Source: Castor canadensis (Eukaryota; Chordata; Mammalia; Rodentia; Castoridae). From it: DNA of 64,000 nt. Location: positions 21,632,353 to 21,696,352 of the forward strand of contig NC_133387.1 of NCBI RefSeq assembly GCF_047511655.1, read 5' to 3'. A program made the position numbers and the translations under genes. Shown one piece after another: positions 22,035 to 34,378 of this stretch. The number at the start of each line of letters is the position of its first letter. The first letter of the stretch is position 1. The notes under the pieces were generated by a model, which worked only from the letters and a program-made list of their open reading frames with translations, made no database searches and was not told the DNA's origin.

Positions 22035-24530
22035 TTAACATATACCACAGCAATTTTTTAAACCACTGTATAGCCTTGTCTGTACACTGACACCATCCCC
22101 AACAGCCCACAAAGCAATTGTACTTTCTTTTGACTTTTAATGGGGACTATGGGAGATATTAATAGGGTCAGGTTCATGGTTGCATGCAGGCATAGAAGTA
22201 TCCCTCCATATTCTGTGTAAGATGGTTTATCACCTTGGCAAGTCCAATTTCATAGTTCTCCTGAGCAAAATGGAAAATTGGATAAAGCTAATAAAAATGT
22301 AATTGATGTAGTCTGGAAAGTTGTCTATTCTTTCCTCTTGCCATGTGGTAAACCTGAATTTGATCCATTTGTGATGGTCTCTTTCAAATCAACTAACTCC
22401 CAGGAAGGAGATTCTGCAAACTTGCTGTGATAGATATTATACTCAAAGATAATTGATGGCTAAGCCTTCCTAGGCATATGCTCTGTGGTCCATAAGGAAG
22501 AGGATATTAAGTTCACTTTGTGATTTAACTGGAAATGTTGGCTAGTTTGGCTAAAGAAGTGATTTGGGTGATAGTGGGAAGGGCTGAGCATTTCTGGAAG
22601 TTAAGGAAGGAAGGAATAAATTATAAAACATATCTACTTGGAAAACTTTGCCCAGAATCTATAGAGTGGGCACTTCACTTCATGTGTAAACTTTGAGTAA
22701 CTATAGCTAGAAACTAAGACTTATTTGCAACTAATTCACCTCTCTGAACACAAACGAGAGGGCTGTTCCAACAAAGGCCAGCAGCTTCGGCTTCAGTGCC
22801 ATTTCATTCACTATAGGAAGTTGATGTGAAGCTTAATTAGGTTAGAGAGGCCAGATTTAATAGACAAAAGTACAATGCACCTAATGAAACTTCAACTTAA
22901 GATAAAGAGTAATTTTTAGTATAAATAATTTTCATACATTGCATGGGATATACTTAGCATTAAAAAATCTGAAATCCAAACTCAACTAGTCATCCTGTAT
23001 TTTATCCTAAATTAGGTTTGTGTGTGTGTGTGTGTGTGTGTCTTTAGGAGAAAGAGAAACTGAGGCACAGAGAATACAGCATGGCTTGTCCAGTTTATAC
23101 AGTCCACCAAGGTGAAACAGGATCATTCTTCATTTATTCTAAGGTGTTGTGAAATTGTGATCTGAAAATGTTGTGTTTTCTTTGTTCTGACTCTTCCCTG
23201 TCTTCTTGTACTGCTTCTATCTTTTCTGCTTTATAGCCACACAGATTTCTAGTTAACCTCGTCTGTCCCCATTTTGGCAATCATCCTCGTGGTTTATGTC
23301 CTCCCATGAACCTCCCCGTTTTCCTATCCTGCCCCTGAGGTTTAATTTTATTTAGAAATTGTCTCCAAACAAGCAGATAGAAAATGAGAGCTGTCGACTT
23401 ACTGGAACCCGGACCAGGTAGAGTTAAGGAGGCAGTGGAAACATGAAGCAAGAGAGAAGGTGGGAAATCTGTTTGCTTGTCTCTTTTTGTCACATATCAC
23501 AGAATATTGGACCTGCTGTGTCTGTGATATTTACTGTAGAAACAGACTTTGCATAAATTGGGTAAGCCACTTGACCTTAAATTTTTTCAATAGTAAATAA
23601 AAAATAATCTCAACTTAGAACTGCAGGTAGATTCCAGGGAGAAAAAGATGTGAAAGTATTTCATAAAATGGTAAGCGCTATGACTATGGGAATTATTTTT
23701 CCTCTCACAATACTACAACTAATACAGGTTTTGAGCTCTTTAAAGAAACATTGATATATTCTCTCTGCCATCACCCTAACCCCAGCCACTAGTCAGAAGT
23801 ATTACTATAGTGATAAAAAGCTTAATCAAGGTGTGTCATGGGCCACCTCTAGCATAAATCACCAGGACTTTCCAGTTTCCCTGGATTATTCTTTGGAGAG
23901 CAGGTGATCATCAGGCAGAAACAGTGATATATTCTTTTTAAAACTACATTGGAATCTTTAGGAAATTACAACGTTTCAGATGCATGAAAAGAAACATTCT
24001 GGACCTAAACACCAGGAAACATCTATCAAAACACAAAAAGAAGTGACAAATTACTTCATAATATGCAGAAAAGTATGCATTTGAATGATCATCTTTAAAG
24101 ACTTTTTTGAAGGAGAGACTAACACATTTATAGATGCCAAGCAGGAGGATGGGTGACTGACTTATTCTTCTATTAAATCTTCCCAGAAAAAAAGAAATTT
24201 TGGGGACTCAAAAGAGGCCTGCAAAGTTTCTTTATCTTACTTGCTTTTGTGGATTTTTTTGCTTTCAACAAAGTACCAACAATTCTGATAGTTACATCCA
24301 TCATCCATGTTGGATCTCTCCTGCTTTTTGTGGCTTTGTTTTTTAAACATCCTTCTTGTCTAGTTTTTCCATCTCCAAAGAGAGAGACATGTTTTCTAAG
24401 TTGTTTGTGTTCTTATAGCCCTTAAATTCCATCCAGTTTAGTAATTCCATGGTATAGTGATTCCCTACCTCTGACAAAAGGGGATGTGCCTCTTGTTGGA
24501 GGCCCTCCATGGTCATTTAATACCATTTGT
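22035..24530. other. intergenic; one (GT)n run
   Basis: Apart from a (GT)n microsatellite at 23017-23041, nothing recognised in this 2.5 kb. The frames are short and unsupported. Confidence 0.5.
23017..23041. repeat. (GT)n microsatellite
   Basis: About 12 GT units. Confidence 0.9.
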
Positions 24531-24533
24531 CAG

Positions 24534-24683
24534 CATGGTGGCCAGCAAAGGATAGCGCACAGGCATGGTGGCCAGCAAAGGATAGCGCACAGGCATGGTG
24601 GCCAGCAAAGGATAGCGCACAGGCATGGTGGCCAGCAAAGGATAGCGCACAGGTATGGTGGCCAGCAAAGGATAGCTCTCAGG
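24534..24683. repeat. 30-bp minisatellite, five copies
   Basis: Five head-to-tail 30-bp units start at 24534, 24564, 24594, 24624 and 24654. Each begins CATGGTGGCCAGCAAAGGAT. The first four are identical in the sequence given; the fifth starts TATGG and has GCTCTC instead of GCGCAC. Because 30 is a multiple of three, open frames persist through the array in two plus-strand frames, giving 10-residue peptide repeats (HGGQQRIAHR or AWWPAKDSAQ). I see no evidence that either is translated. The near-perfect identity suggests recent expansion or an unstable tandem locus. Confidence 0.95.
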
Positions 24684-24689
24684 TTTCTA

Positions 24690-25789
24690 AGGGAGGAAGG
24701 GACATTATGCTCCAGGGACTGGATAAAAATGATCTGTATATGAGGAAAAATTACAGAACATCGATTTCTCTTTAAAAAATGAAAGACCTTAAGCTTTAAT
24801 ATTTAACACATGAATTGACACTAACACCCTCATTTGGTCCATGCAGTTATTTGTCACCAGTCGTATTCTAGGAAGAGTATACTATTCCAAGTATTCTAGG
24901 AAGAATGCAGTTCCATAATGGCCTGGATGGATTATGATCCCCACTCACATTCATAGATTTCATAGATTTTCATAGAATTCTCTAATGTTGCAATTTGCAT
25001 GTAAACAGTTATGTGGTTTTACAGATTTTGTCATTTAGTTTTAATTCAAAAGATGAAGAAGTAGCTTTAAAACATTCCTGTGAAGAGACCATGAATTGGA
25101 TTAAATTTTAATAATGCAAGCATAGGAAACAAGGAGTTGGCAGTGTTGATACTTTTTCTGTTGGTGTGAGCTCAATTTCAGCAAAGTTATAGGTGAAGAC
25201 AGTGGAGGTCTCATAGAAGGACCTGTTTTTCTGGCTTCATAAAAAAAAAAAGCTTGTTTCTACTGACAGAAAAAGTTTTATATCACAAATAAATGAAAGA
25301 AGATTAATTTTAATGGAATCTGTAGCAAGATTTCTGATTCATATGCTTATTAAAGTTTGAGAAGTACTTGTTGAAGTAACTGTTACGAGAGATCAATTGC
25401 ATTTGTTTAGGTATCATTTCTGACAAGTTTTACCTGGTGCTCATATTAGTATAACTAAATGACCTTAATTTATACTCTTATTATTAGTAAGATTTTCAAT
25501 AATTGTACATATTTGTGAATGGCATTAAGTTTTTTGTAAGAAATAAAGTAATGAAAAAGTAAATACATTCAAATTTGAAATGCAAAACTAAGAAATTTAT
25601 TTTTAAAAAAGCATTGATTTTTTTCCTTTAAAATTATATAACCATATTAGTAGTATATGTACATAATGTAAAACTAACTACAAATATTTTGCACTTGTAA
25701 GCTCAAAAATTGTTACGAATAAGTATATACAACTAAAAAAGGTTGACAATCACAGAATGAGAATCAGTGACTTGCTGAAACTGACACAG
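24690..25789. other. intergenic, AT-rich, no recognised feature
   Basis: No gene or named repeat seen. Confidence 0.45.
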
Positions 25790-25802
25790 ATAGGCTCGTG
25801 AG

Positions 25803-25909
25803 CACTTGCCTAGTATGTACAAGGTCCTGGGTTCAATTCCCCAGTATTGCAAAAAAAAAGAAGAAGAAAGAGAAGAACGAGGAAGAAGAGGAGGAGGAAG
25901 AGTCATAAT
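25803..25909 (+). mobile_element. 5'-truncated ID SINE with perfect 13-bp target-site duplication
   Basis: The element starts at 'cacttgcctagtatgtacaa' (missing the A-box end), carries the B-box 'gggttcaattcc', an A run, then a GAA/GGA purine tail. ATAGGCTCGTGAG occurs exactly at 25790-25802 and 25910-25922. Confidence 0.88.
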
Positions 25910-26114
25910 ATAGGCTCGTGAGATGTGACTTAAATTTTCAGAAAAATTTCAAGCTGTTATACATAGCTATTATTAAATTTGTAATTATATAAATATAATT
26001 ACATAAATTATGCTAGAAACAAAGGTAATAACTATTCAAAGTTTAGCATTTCCTAATTATTTTACTATTATCTATGCTCTTGAGACTCCTTATATCTATT
26101 TAATCTGTTTGAGA

Positions 26115-26610
26115 TTATATTAGACATCCATTGCTGCATAACAAATGGACCCAACATTTAACAGCTTAAAGTAGCAAACATTAAATAGTTCATGTAGTTT
26201 CTAAGCCAGGAATCTGAAAACAGCTTAGCTGGGTGGCTTTGGCTCAGAGTTTCCCATGAGATTGCAATTGGGCAACACAGACATTTCAAGTGTTGACTGG
26301 AGCTAGAGATTTCACTTCCAAGAATATTAACTTGCATGGCTGTTGGCAGAGGCTTTGGTGACTCAATACAATAGTCTACTCACAGCATGGCAGCTAAGTG
26401 TTCCCAAAGTAAGTTACCTCAGATAGAAAGAAACCAAGACACAAGCTTTATTATCTTTCCTCATCTAACACTGGAAGATACATACCATCACTTCTGCCAT
26501 TTTTATTGGTTATGCAAACCAAGTCTGAAACAATGTGAAAGGGACATAAACACTGACTGTGAATACCAGGGGTGGCATCTTAGAGGCTGGCAAGCACAGT
26601 TGGAAAAACT
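26115..26610 (-). mobile_element. ancient LTR-type repeat (MaLR-like)
   Basis: Reads 'agacatccattgctgcataa', 'ggaatctgaaaacagcttag', 'cacagcatggcagctaagtg', 'ccatcacttctgccattttt' and 'aataccaggggtggcatctt'. This order matches an old mammal-wide LTR I associate with the MLT1/MaLR group, on the minus strand. Family name uncertain. The 89-codon frame inside it is not a gene. Confidence 0.5.
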
Positions 26611-26759
26611 GTGTAATAATGTGCTACTCTGCATCTCTTCCCAACTCCACATTTAGTGACATAACATTGTTTGCCTGAATTTGGCCATGGCAGACATATT
26701 TATACCACAGAAATCAGAAGATGCACATACACACAAATGCACACAGTATACATAAATAG

Positions 26760-27540
26760 AAATGTTCTAGGTAGTTCAGTATCTGCCTACTACACTACCG
26801 TCTAGACCTGACAGAAGAGTCTACTTTAGGTTTACTCTTAAGAATTGTACCAAAGTACTATCAGAGGAATATTAGGAGGACAGGTGGGTAGGTCAGAAGA
26901 ATAAGAAATGTACACCTCTGTTCAGTGTTTGTCTTTGGTACTTCAAGTAAACTAGAAGTAGTCCCTGACACAAGTGTGCAAGTGCAAGCAACATATTCTG
27001 GAACTTCAGTAAGGGAATACAGAAGTGAGACAGGGAAGAACAAGCAGACAAGAGCAGGGTACATGATTAATGAAACTACCTGTTGGATGACTGAGGCATA
27101 ATCTCATTGAGAAGCTCTGGTCAGTGGTACAGAACTCACACCTGAACCATCCCAGCCAAGAGTATGGTCATTGCTTAAGAGCTGTTCTCACCAGTACAAC
27201 AATAATTTTTAAAAAATAAAACATTTTTTTAAAAAGAGCTATTCTCAGGGATCAATAAAAAAATAGCATTAAATGTAAGGCTGCATTTGAATTTATATGA
27301 AAAAGGTTGGACAGGGAGAGTCAGAGCCTGCAAGAAAGGTAGTTAGAATTTTGTTCTAAAAATTCCAAATTTTCATTCAAGAATTTTATTCCTCAAACAT
27401 TGAAAATCAATGTTATCTGGATCAATGTTATGTTTTTAGCTTCTAAAGATTGCTCTTACTGCTATGTGGAAAACAAATTACAAAGGAACAAGAACTGAAA
27501 CAGTAGAACAAAGAAGAAGAAATTTGAAATTTGCAATTAA
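26760..27540. other. intergenic, no recognised feature
   Basis: AT-rich. No gene seen. Confidence 0.4.
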
Positions 27541-27544
27541 GACA

Positions 27545-27960
27545 AAAGACAGTAGGAGCTTAGGCTAAGATGGTAACAGCAGAAATTGAGAGAAGTGGTA
27601 TGATCTAAGATATATTTTCAAGGTAGAATGAGCACTATTATAAGTAAGGAGTGAGAGAAAGAAAAATCGATGGTGATTCTTAGACTGTTGACTTGAACCA
27701 CTGGAAAATGGCAGTGATATTGCTAATTCTGGACAGGCTGGGGAAGCACACATTTGGGGGTAAAAATCAAGAGTTCTGTTTTGAACATTTTATGTTAAAG
27801 ATGTCAGTTTGTCATACAAGTGAAGCTATTAAGAAGGCAGTTAAAACTATAAATCCAAACTTTAGAGAAGTCTGGCTTCAGGTATAAATTTAGGACTTAA
27901 TAACATTAATTTAGCTGTCAAATGAGAGATAACATTTAAAGCCAGGAGATCAAACTTCTA
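27545..27960 (+). repeat. ancient interspersed repeat, family unresolved
   Basis: 'aaaatcaagagttctgtttt', 'gaacattttatgttaaagat' and 'gaagctattaagaaggcagt' recall a common mammal-wide dispersed repeat. I cannot name the family with confidence. Confidence 0.35.
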
Positions 27961-28075
27961 GTTTTAATATTGTTGTGGAAGAGATTTCTACCCCAGTGCC
28001 AGATAAATTCTGTTTAACATTCCAGAGTAAGTTTCTTCCTCTCTCTACCCTGCTTTCTGCCTCAGAGGGGTTGGT

Positions 28076-28527
28076 ATGTATCTTAGTCTGTTTTGTGTTG
28101 CTGTAACAAAATATTCAATGCTTGGTAATTTATAAAGTAAAGAAGTATATTTGGTTCATGGTTTGGGTGATGGGAAGGTCCAAATAGCATGGCACAGGCA
28201 TCCTGGGTGAAGGTGTCCTGGCTGTATCACAGTATGACAAAGAAGCATAAAAGAAACAAGCCACAGTCAGAAGGGACCAGGGCATGGTATGGTCTGCTCC
28301 TAAAAAATGTTGCCCTCACGATCTAATCATCTCTCAGTAATATTCCTCTTGGAGCCTCCACCTTCCTGTTCCAAACCGATTCAATTTCTCCAGAAAATAA
28401 TCTCTGATCTTATGCACAATCAGAGATTCTACCTCCTAAAGTCTCTACTGCCTTGTTACTATCATATTGGAGTCCAAGCTTCTAGCACATGAACCTTTCA
28501 AGCCGAACCACATCCAAACTATAGCAG
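28076..28527 (-). mobile_element. MaLR-type LTR (MST/MLT1-like)
   Basis: Reads 'atcttagtctgttttgtgtt', 'ggtaatttataaagtaaaga', 'atttggttcatggtttgggt', 'ctcacgatctaatcatctct' and ends 'cacatccaaactatagcag'. This is the complement of a MaLR LTR, nearly full-length (about 450 bp) and decayed. Confidence 0.65.
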
Positions 28528-28529
28528 TC

Positions 28530-30438
28530 TGCATGTACAAAGCCATCAGTGGTCTCCCTGTCTTCTGGCTCCTGCATGAGTTCCACTCTTGGGGGACCCT
28601 GTCCTCCCTCCCAGTATGTGAGAGGAAAGGAGGATGATCAAGAAGGATGACATAGTTCATTGGTTGCCTTCCACTGGAGTTATGTCAATCAAAGTTCATT
28701 GCTATTCCCTCCAGATGGCTTCCTCTGCTCAACTCTGTCTCCTGGATCCCAATTACCTCCCCCTATTTTCCCTGAGTAAGTAACAGCTCTTCTGTAGCCC
28801 CTGGCACTGTAGTAACCCTTGAGCTTCCCTTCATTCAAGTCATACCTTTGTAAATTGTCCATTTACGGAAATTCCTCAACTCACTCTAAGTTACCATGCC
28901 ATGGGGTTCCTTTTGAGATCCTTTTTCCTCTTGGAAGTCATCCCAAAACAATAATGAGAACAATGAAGTAAAACACAAAGACCAGCTTGTCATTTATAAC
29001 CAACACTATATGAAAATGGAAATAGGCGTGGGAAATGATAAATGACTTGATAAAGCTCAGAAAAGCCAACAAGTAGAAGTACCATGTTCTTTGCAAGTCA
29101 GGGGAGAAGTGAAGGATAAAAAACAGGAAGATGGTTTAAAATGAGATATAGCAACACCATTGTCTCACCTTGACTTCAAATCCAGGACACTTACTCTCAT
29201 CTGCTTATACATGAAACGAGAGATTATTTTCTGGAGAAATTGAACCAGAGCATGTCCTGTTTGGAGCAGGAAGATGGAGGCTCCAAGAGAAATATGACTA
29301 AGAAATAAAAACAACAATGTGTCAATTTCCTAACAAGTTTGACCCTGTAGGAAAGTTTTTGCAGTGGTATTTTACATTTCTTTGATAATATGAGACTCTT
29401 AAGTCTTTGACTATGAATATATTTTTAACTCCAGGTAAAACAAAAATTTGTCCACAAAAATAAATGTAATTATAACATATCAGCCAGATCAGTGGTGAAC
29501 AATATTTATATATTCATAATATTGAGAATGGATTTATCAAAGTATTATATTGGGAAGAAAACAAAGTATCTCTCAAGCATGTACATACCTTATGGTCCAG
29601 CAACTCCTCTTGATGTAATAGATTCTGTAGTGGATCAAAGCTCCAGTACAATAGTGAACAGCTCAGCTAGTGCTTGTTCTGATGTCAGTGAGAATGTTTT
29701 TAATGTGCACCTGAGGTTCCATTGTTTGAGCTGAATTAATGGCAGATATCCTTGGTCAAGTACAAGGTGTTTTCATCCTTTACATCTTATTATGAGGTGT
29801 TTTTCAAAATGTTAAACAGAAATAGGAGTTGAATTTGAGAAGATTTTTAAAGCATAGATTGGTGTTAATTTTCTTATTTGTTAATGTAGAAAATTATAAC
29901 TACAATATTCATGGGATTAAATCATAAGGTGTAGGATTACACATTTATTTTATAACAAGTCATATAGGGTATTAGTTTGCATTCATGGTCATTTAATTTT
30001 TCTTGTTCAATCCATATCTGTATGACAAGTTGGAAGGCTCCCCATTTTTTTTTATTTCTAGAACAATTTATATAAAGTAAGAATTATCTATTTATTGAAA
30101 GTTTGATAGAACTTGCCTATAAGTTGCCTGAGACTAAGCTTTTTAAAGCCTAGATAGTTGATTACATATCAAATTACTTTTATAGATATCAAATTATTCA
30201 TTTTTCCACTTTTGATGTCTCATTAAGTCAACATGGAAAATTTATATTTTTTGAAAAACCATCCATTTAATATATATTTTCAAATATACTACTATAAAAT
30301 TTATACAATCTCTTATAGTTTTTAAAACCACTGCTAAAACTTTAGTTCATTCACTGTTTTCCCCTAAGGTTTATTGTCTTTTTTCTCTTTTCTCTTTATA
30401 AAGATTGCCAAAATTGTGTTTGCTTTCTTTGTGTTAAC
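28530..30438. other. intergenic, no recognised feature
   Basis: Nothing nameable. The 80-codon frame at 29492-29734 has no recognisable domain and lies in AT-rich DNA. Confidence 0.45.
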
Positions 30439-30453
30439 ATTATTGTTCTTTTA

Positions 30454-31830
30454 GTAGGAAATGCTCTGGAATTAGTAGGAATAGGTAAGAACTTTCTCAA
30501 TGGAACCCCAGCAGCACAGCAACTAAGAGATAGCAGATAAATGGAACTTCATAAAACTAAAAAGCTTCTGTTCATCAAAAGAAATGGTCTCTAAACTGCA
30601 GAGAACTCCCAGAGTGGGAGAAAATATTTGCCAGCTACACATCAGACAAAGGACTGATGACCAGAATATATAGGGAACTGAAAAAACTAAATTCTGCCAA
30701 AACTAATGAACCAATAAAGAAATGGGCAAGTGAACTAAACAGAACTTTCTCAAAAGAAGAAATTCAAATGGCCAAACAACACATGAAAAAACGCTCACCA
30801 TCTCTAGCCATAAAGGAAATGCAAATTAAAACCACGCTAAGATTCCACCTCACCCCTGTTAGAATAGCCATCATTAGCAACACCACCAACAACAGGTGTT
30901 GGCAAGGATGTGGGGAAAAAGGAACCCTCTTACACTGTTGGTGGAAATATAAACTAGTACAACAACTCTGGAAAAAAATTTGGAGGCTACTTTAAAAGCT
31001 AAACATTGATCTACCATTTGATCCAGCAATACCACTCTTGGGGATATACCCAAAAGACTGTGACACAGATTACTCCAGAGGCACCTGCACACCCATGTTT
31101 ATTGCGGCACTATTCACAATAGCCAAGTTATGGAAACAGCCAAGATGCCCCACCACCGACGAATGGATTAAGAAAATGTGGTATCTATACACAATGGAAT
31201 TTTATGCAACCATGAAGAAGAATGAAATGTTATCATTCGCTGGTAAATGGAAGGAATTGGAGAACATCATTCTGAGTGAGGTTAGCCTGGCCCAAAAGAC
31301 CAAAAATCATATGTTCTCCCTTATATGGAGACATTAGATCAAGGGCAAACACAACAAGGGGATTGAACTTTGATCACAAGATAAAAGCGAGTGCACACAA
31401 GAGAGATGTGAGGATAGGTAAGACACCTAAAAAATTAGCTAGCATTTGTTGCCCTCAACACAGAGAAACTAAAGCAGATACCTTAAAAGCAACTGAGGCC
31501 AATAGGAAAAGGGGACCAGGAACTAGAGAAAAGGTTAGATCAAAAAGAATTAACCTAAAAGGTAACACACACGCATAGGAAATTAATGTGAGTCAACTCC
31601 CTGTATAGCTATCCTTATCTCAACTAGCAAAAACTTCCTATTATTGCTTATACTCTCTCTTCAACAAAATTAGAGATAAGGGTATCGAGGGGGTGGGGGG
31701 AAGAGGGAGGGGGTGGGGTGGGTGGTTAGGGAGGTGGGTGGGGGAGGAGGTTGAGGGAGGGGGGAGAAATGACCCAAGCATTGTATGCACATATGAATAA
31801 AAAAAAAAAGGGCCTGGAGGGGGAAAAAAT
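30454..31830 (+). mobile_element. young 5'-truncated L1 with 15-bp target-site duplication
   Basis: About 1.38 kb flanked by ATTATTGTTCTTTTA at 30439-30453 and 31831-31845. It starts inside ORF2; the frame runs as ..[20 protein letters not shown].. to about 30995, has one in-frame stop, resumes (..[20 protein letters not shown]..) and ends ..HMFSLIWRH at 31337. The 3' UTR (31338-31800) ends in a G-rich tract (31688-31765) and a poly-A. After the poly-A come 'gggcctggaggggg' and a second A-run before the right duplication. It is dead through truncation. It belongs to the same lineage as the copies at 17.7 and 47.3 kb. Confidence 0.92.
31688..31770 (+). repeat. G-rich tract in L1 3' UTR, potential G-quadruplex
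   Basis: More than eight runs of three or more G within about 80 bp. The complementary C-rich form is seen in the minus-strand copies at 17768-17835 and 47323-47390. Confidence 0.75.
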
Positions 31831-32540
31831 ATTATTGTTCTTTTAAAAGATTCATTTTAGTTGATAATGATCAAGTCACTATATTTTCTGTCTCACCAAT
31901 TTCTACTTTGATTTTTATAAACTTTCCCTTTGCTTTTTTGTTCATGTCCAATGTTCCTTTCTTATTTATTTTTTTAACCCCCTCCCCTCATTTGTGGAAT
32001 AGTTTCAGCAGGTCTCATTTTTCCATTTACATACATGTGTACATAATATTTCCACAATATTCACCTTCCTACACAATTTCCTTATATCCTCTCCCTTCCC
32101 ACTGTACTAACCGCCCCCTCCCCCCCCACAGGATGTGTTTTGTTTTCTTATTCTCCTTCTTACAAAAAACATGACATTTTTTGTTTGTTTAATATAGTTA
32201 TACAAGATGTTTCATTGTAACATTTCCATGTAAATTTATATTATAACCTAAATTGGTTCATCCCCTCTATTTTTCTCTTTTCTACCTTAGTCTCCATTTT
32301 ACGGTGATTTCAACAGGTTTAAAAATTCTATATTCATGTATAGGAGGTACATCAGCCAAATTCACCTTCTTAACCTCCTTCTTTTACCTTCCCTCTCTAG
32401 TATGTGATCTCCCCTTAGCGTGATGTGTTTTCTATAATATTGCTTGTATTTTTATTAGCTCTATATTCCACATATGAGAGAAAACACACAGCCTTTGGCA
32501 TTCAGAACCTGGTTAACTTCACTCAAGATGATTTTCTTGG

Positions 32541-32735
32541 GTCAGGCACTGGTGGCTCACACTTAAAATCCCAGCTACTTGGGAGGCAGAGATCAGGAGG
32601 ATTGTGGTTTGAAGCCAGCCTGGGCAAATAGTTCCCAAGACGCTATCTCAAAAAAATCCAACACCAAAAAAGGGCTGGTAGGGTGGCTGAATATATAGGC
32701 CCTGAATTCAAACCCCAGTGCTGAAAAAAAAAAGA
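32541..32735 (+). mobile_element. 7SL/ID SINE inserted in the older L1
   Basis: 'gcactggtggctcacactta', 'atcccagctacttgggaggc', then an ID end at about 32670 with 'attcaaaccccagtgctg' and an A10 run. AAGATGAT occurs at both edges, and L1 ORF2 sequence resumes after it. Confidence 0.8.
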
Positions 32736-34277
32736 TGATGTTCTCCATTATATTCATTTACCTGCAAATGACAAAATTTCATTCTTCTGTATAGCTGAAT
32801 AAAATTCCACTGTATATAAATATCACATTTTCTTAATCCATTCATGAGTAGTGGGCATCTTGGCTGTTTCCATAGACTAACTATTGTGAATAGTGCTGCA
32901 GTGAACATGGGTGTTCAGGTGACTGTATTGCAACCTGACTTTTGCAAATAGAGATAGTTTGACTTCTTCCTTTCCTATTTATATTCTTTTATTTCTTTGT
33001 CCTGTCTTTTTGCTATGGCTAGGAATTCCTGACTTTAGAGGAAATAGTTTCAGTTTTTTTCCATTAGTAAGCTGTTGGCTGTACGCTTATCACATATAGT
33101 CTCTATTATGCTGAGGTACATTCCTTCTATTCCTAGTTTCATCAGCACTTTTATCATGAAAGTATGTTGAATTTTATTGAAGGCAAATGTATTGCTCCTT
33201 TTATTAGTATGAAGTGACCTTCTTTGTCTCTTCTGAGTAACTTATCCAATGTAAGTATAGCTACTCTTGCCTGTTTTTAGGGGCCATTAGTTTCATAAAT
33301 CTTTCCCCACCCTTTCACTCTAAGCCAATGTTTGGTTCTGTCTGTAAGGTGGGTTTCTTGTAAACAATGAATTGTTGGGTCTTCATTTTTAATCCAGTTG
33401 GCCCAACTGATGTCTTTTGATGCAGAAGTTGAGGCACTAACATTCAGTGTTAATATTGAGAGGTATGTGGTGATTCCTGCCATTTAGTTGTTTTTGTTGC
33501 ATCAGGGTTTGTGTGTGGGCAACGAACCCTGTATTACTCTCTAATTACCTGTCGTCTCCTCTCTTGAGATTTAGTAACTCCCATCCTTTCATGGCTGTTT
33601 GTTTTTATCTTCTGTGTGTAGAATTCCTTTCAGAATCTTCTGGAGTATTGGTGTAGTGGTCATGTATGTTTTTAGTTTCTGTTTATCATGGAAGGTTTTT
33701 ATTTTTCCTTCAATTTCGAATGATAGCTTGCTGGGTAGAGTATCCTAGGATTGAAATTGTTTTCTTTCAGTGCTCAAAATACCTCACTCCATGCCCTTCT
33801 TGCTTTTAAGGTTTCTGTTGAGAAATCTGCTGTTATTTTGATGAGTTTACGTTTATATGTTATTTGATTTTTCTCTCTTACAGGCTTTAATATTCTTTTT
33901 TTATTCTCTGTGCTAGTTGTTTCAACTGTGATATGCTATGGAGAGTTTCTATTTTGGTCATGTCTGTTTGGTGTCCCAGAGGCTTCCTGTACCTGGATGG
34001 GCAAAACTTTCTCAAGATTTGGGAAGTGTTCTGTTATTATTTTGTTGAATATGTTACCTATACCTTTGGCTTACACCTCTTCTTCTTCTTCAACGCCCAT
34101 GATTTGCGGGTTTGGTTTTTTGATAGAGCCGCAGAGTTCTTGCATATTCTCTTTGCAAATTTTCAGTCTTCTGTCTAAATAGTCTTGTTTTTTCTTTAAT
34201 ATCTATTTTGTCTTCGAGCCCTGACATTATGTCTTCCACTTGTTCCACTCTACTGGAGTGGCTATCAACTGTATTTT

Positions 34278-34378
34278 CTTTTCTTTTCTTTTTTTTGGTG
34301 GCATTGGGGTTTGAACTTAGGACCTCATGCATAATAGGCAGGCACTCTTACCACTTGAGCCATTCTGCCAGCCCTTTT
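34278..34378 (-). mobile_element. ID SINE inserted in L1 ORF1, with target-site duplication
   Basis: Minus-strand ID: T-rich tail, 'tttgaacttaggacctcatg' and 'accacttgagccattctgcc'. CAACTGTATTTT flanks it at 34266-34277 and 34379-34390. Confidence 0.9.

Noticed and set aside
26387..26656. 89-codon plus frame
   Set aside because: Lies within an ancient LTR-like repeat; no coding support.
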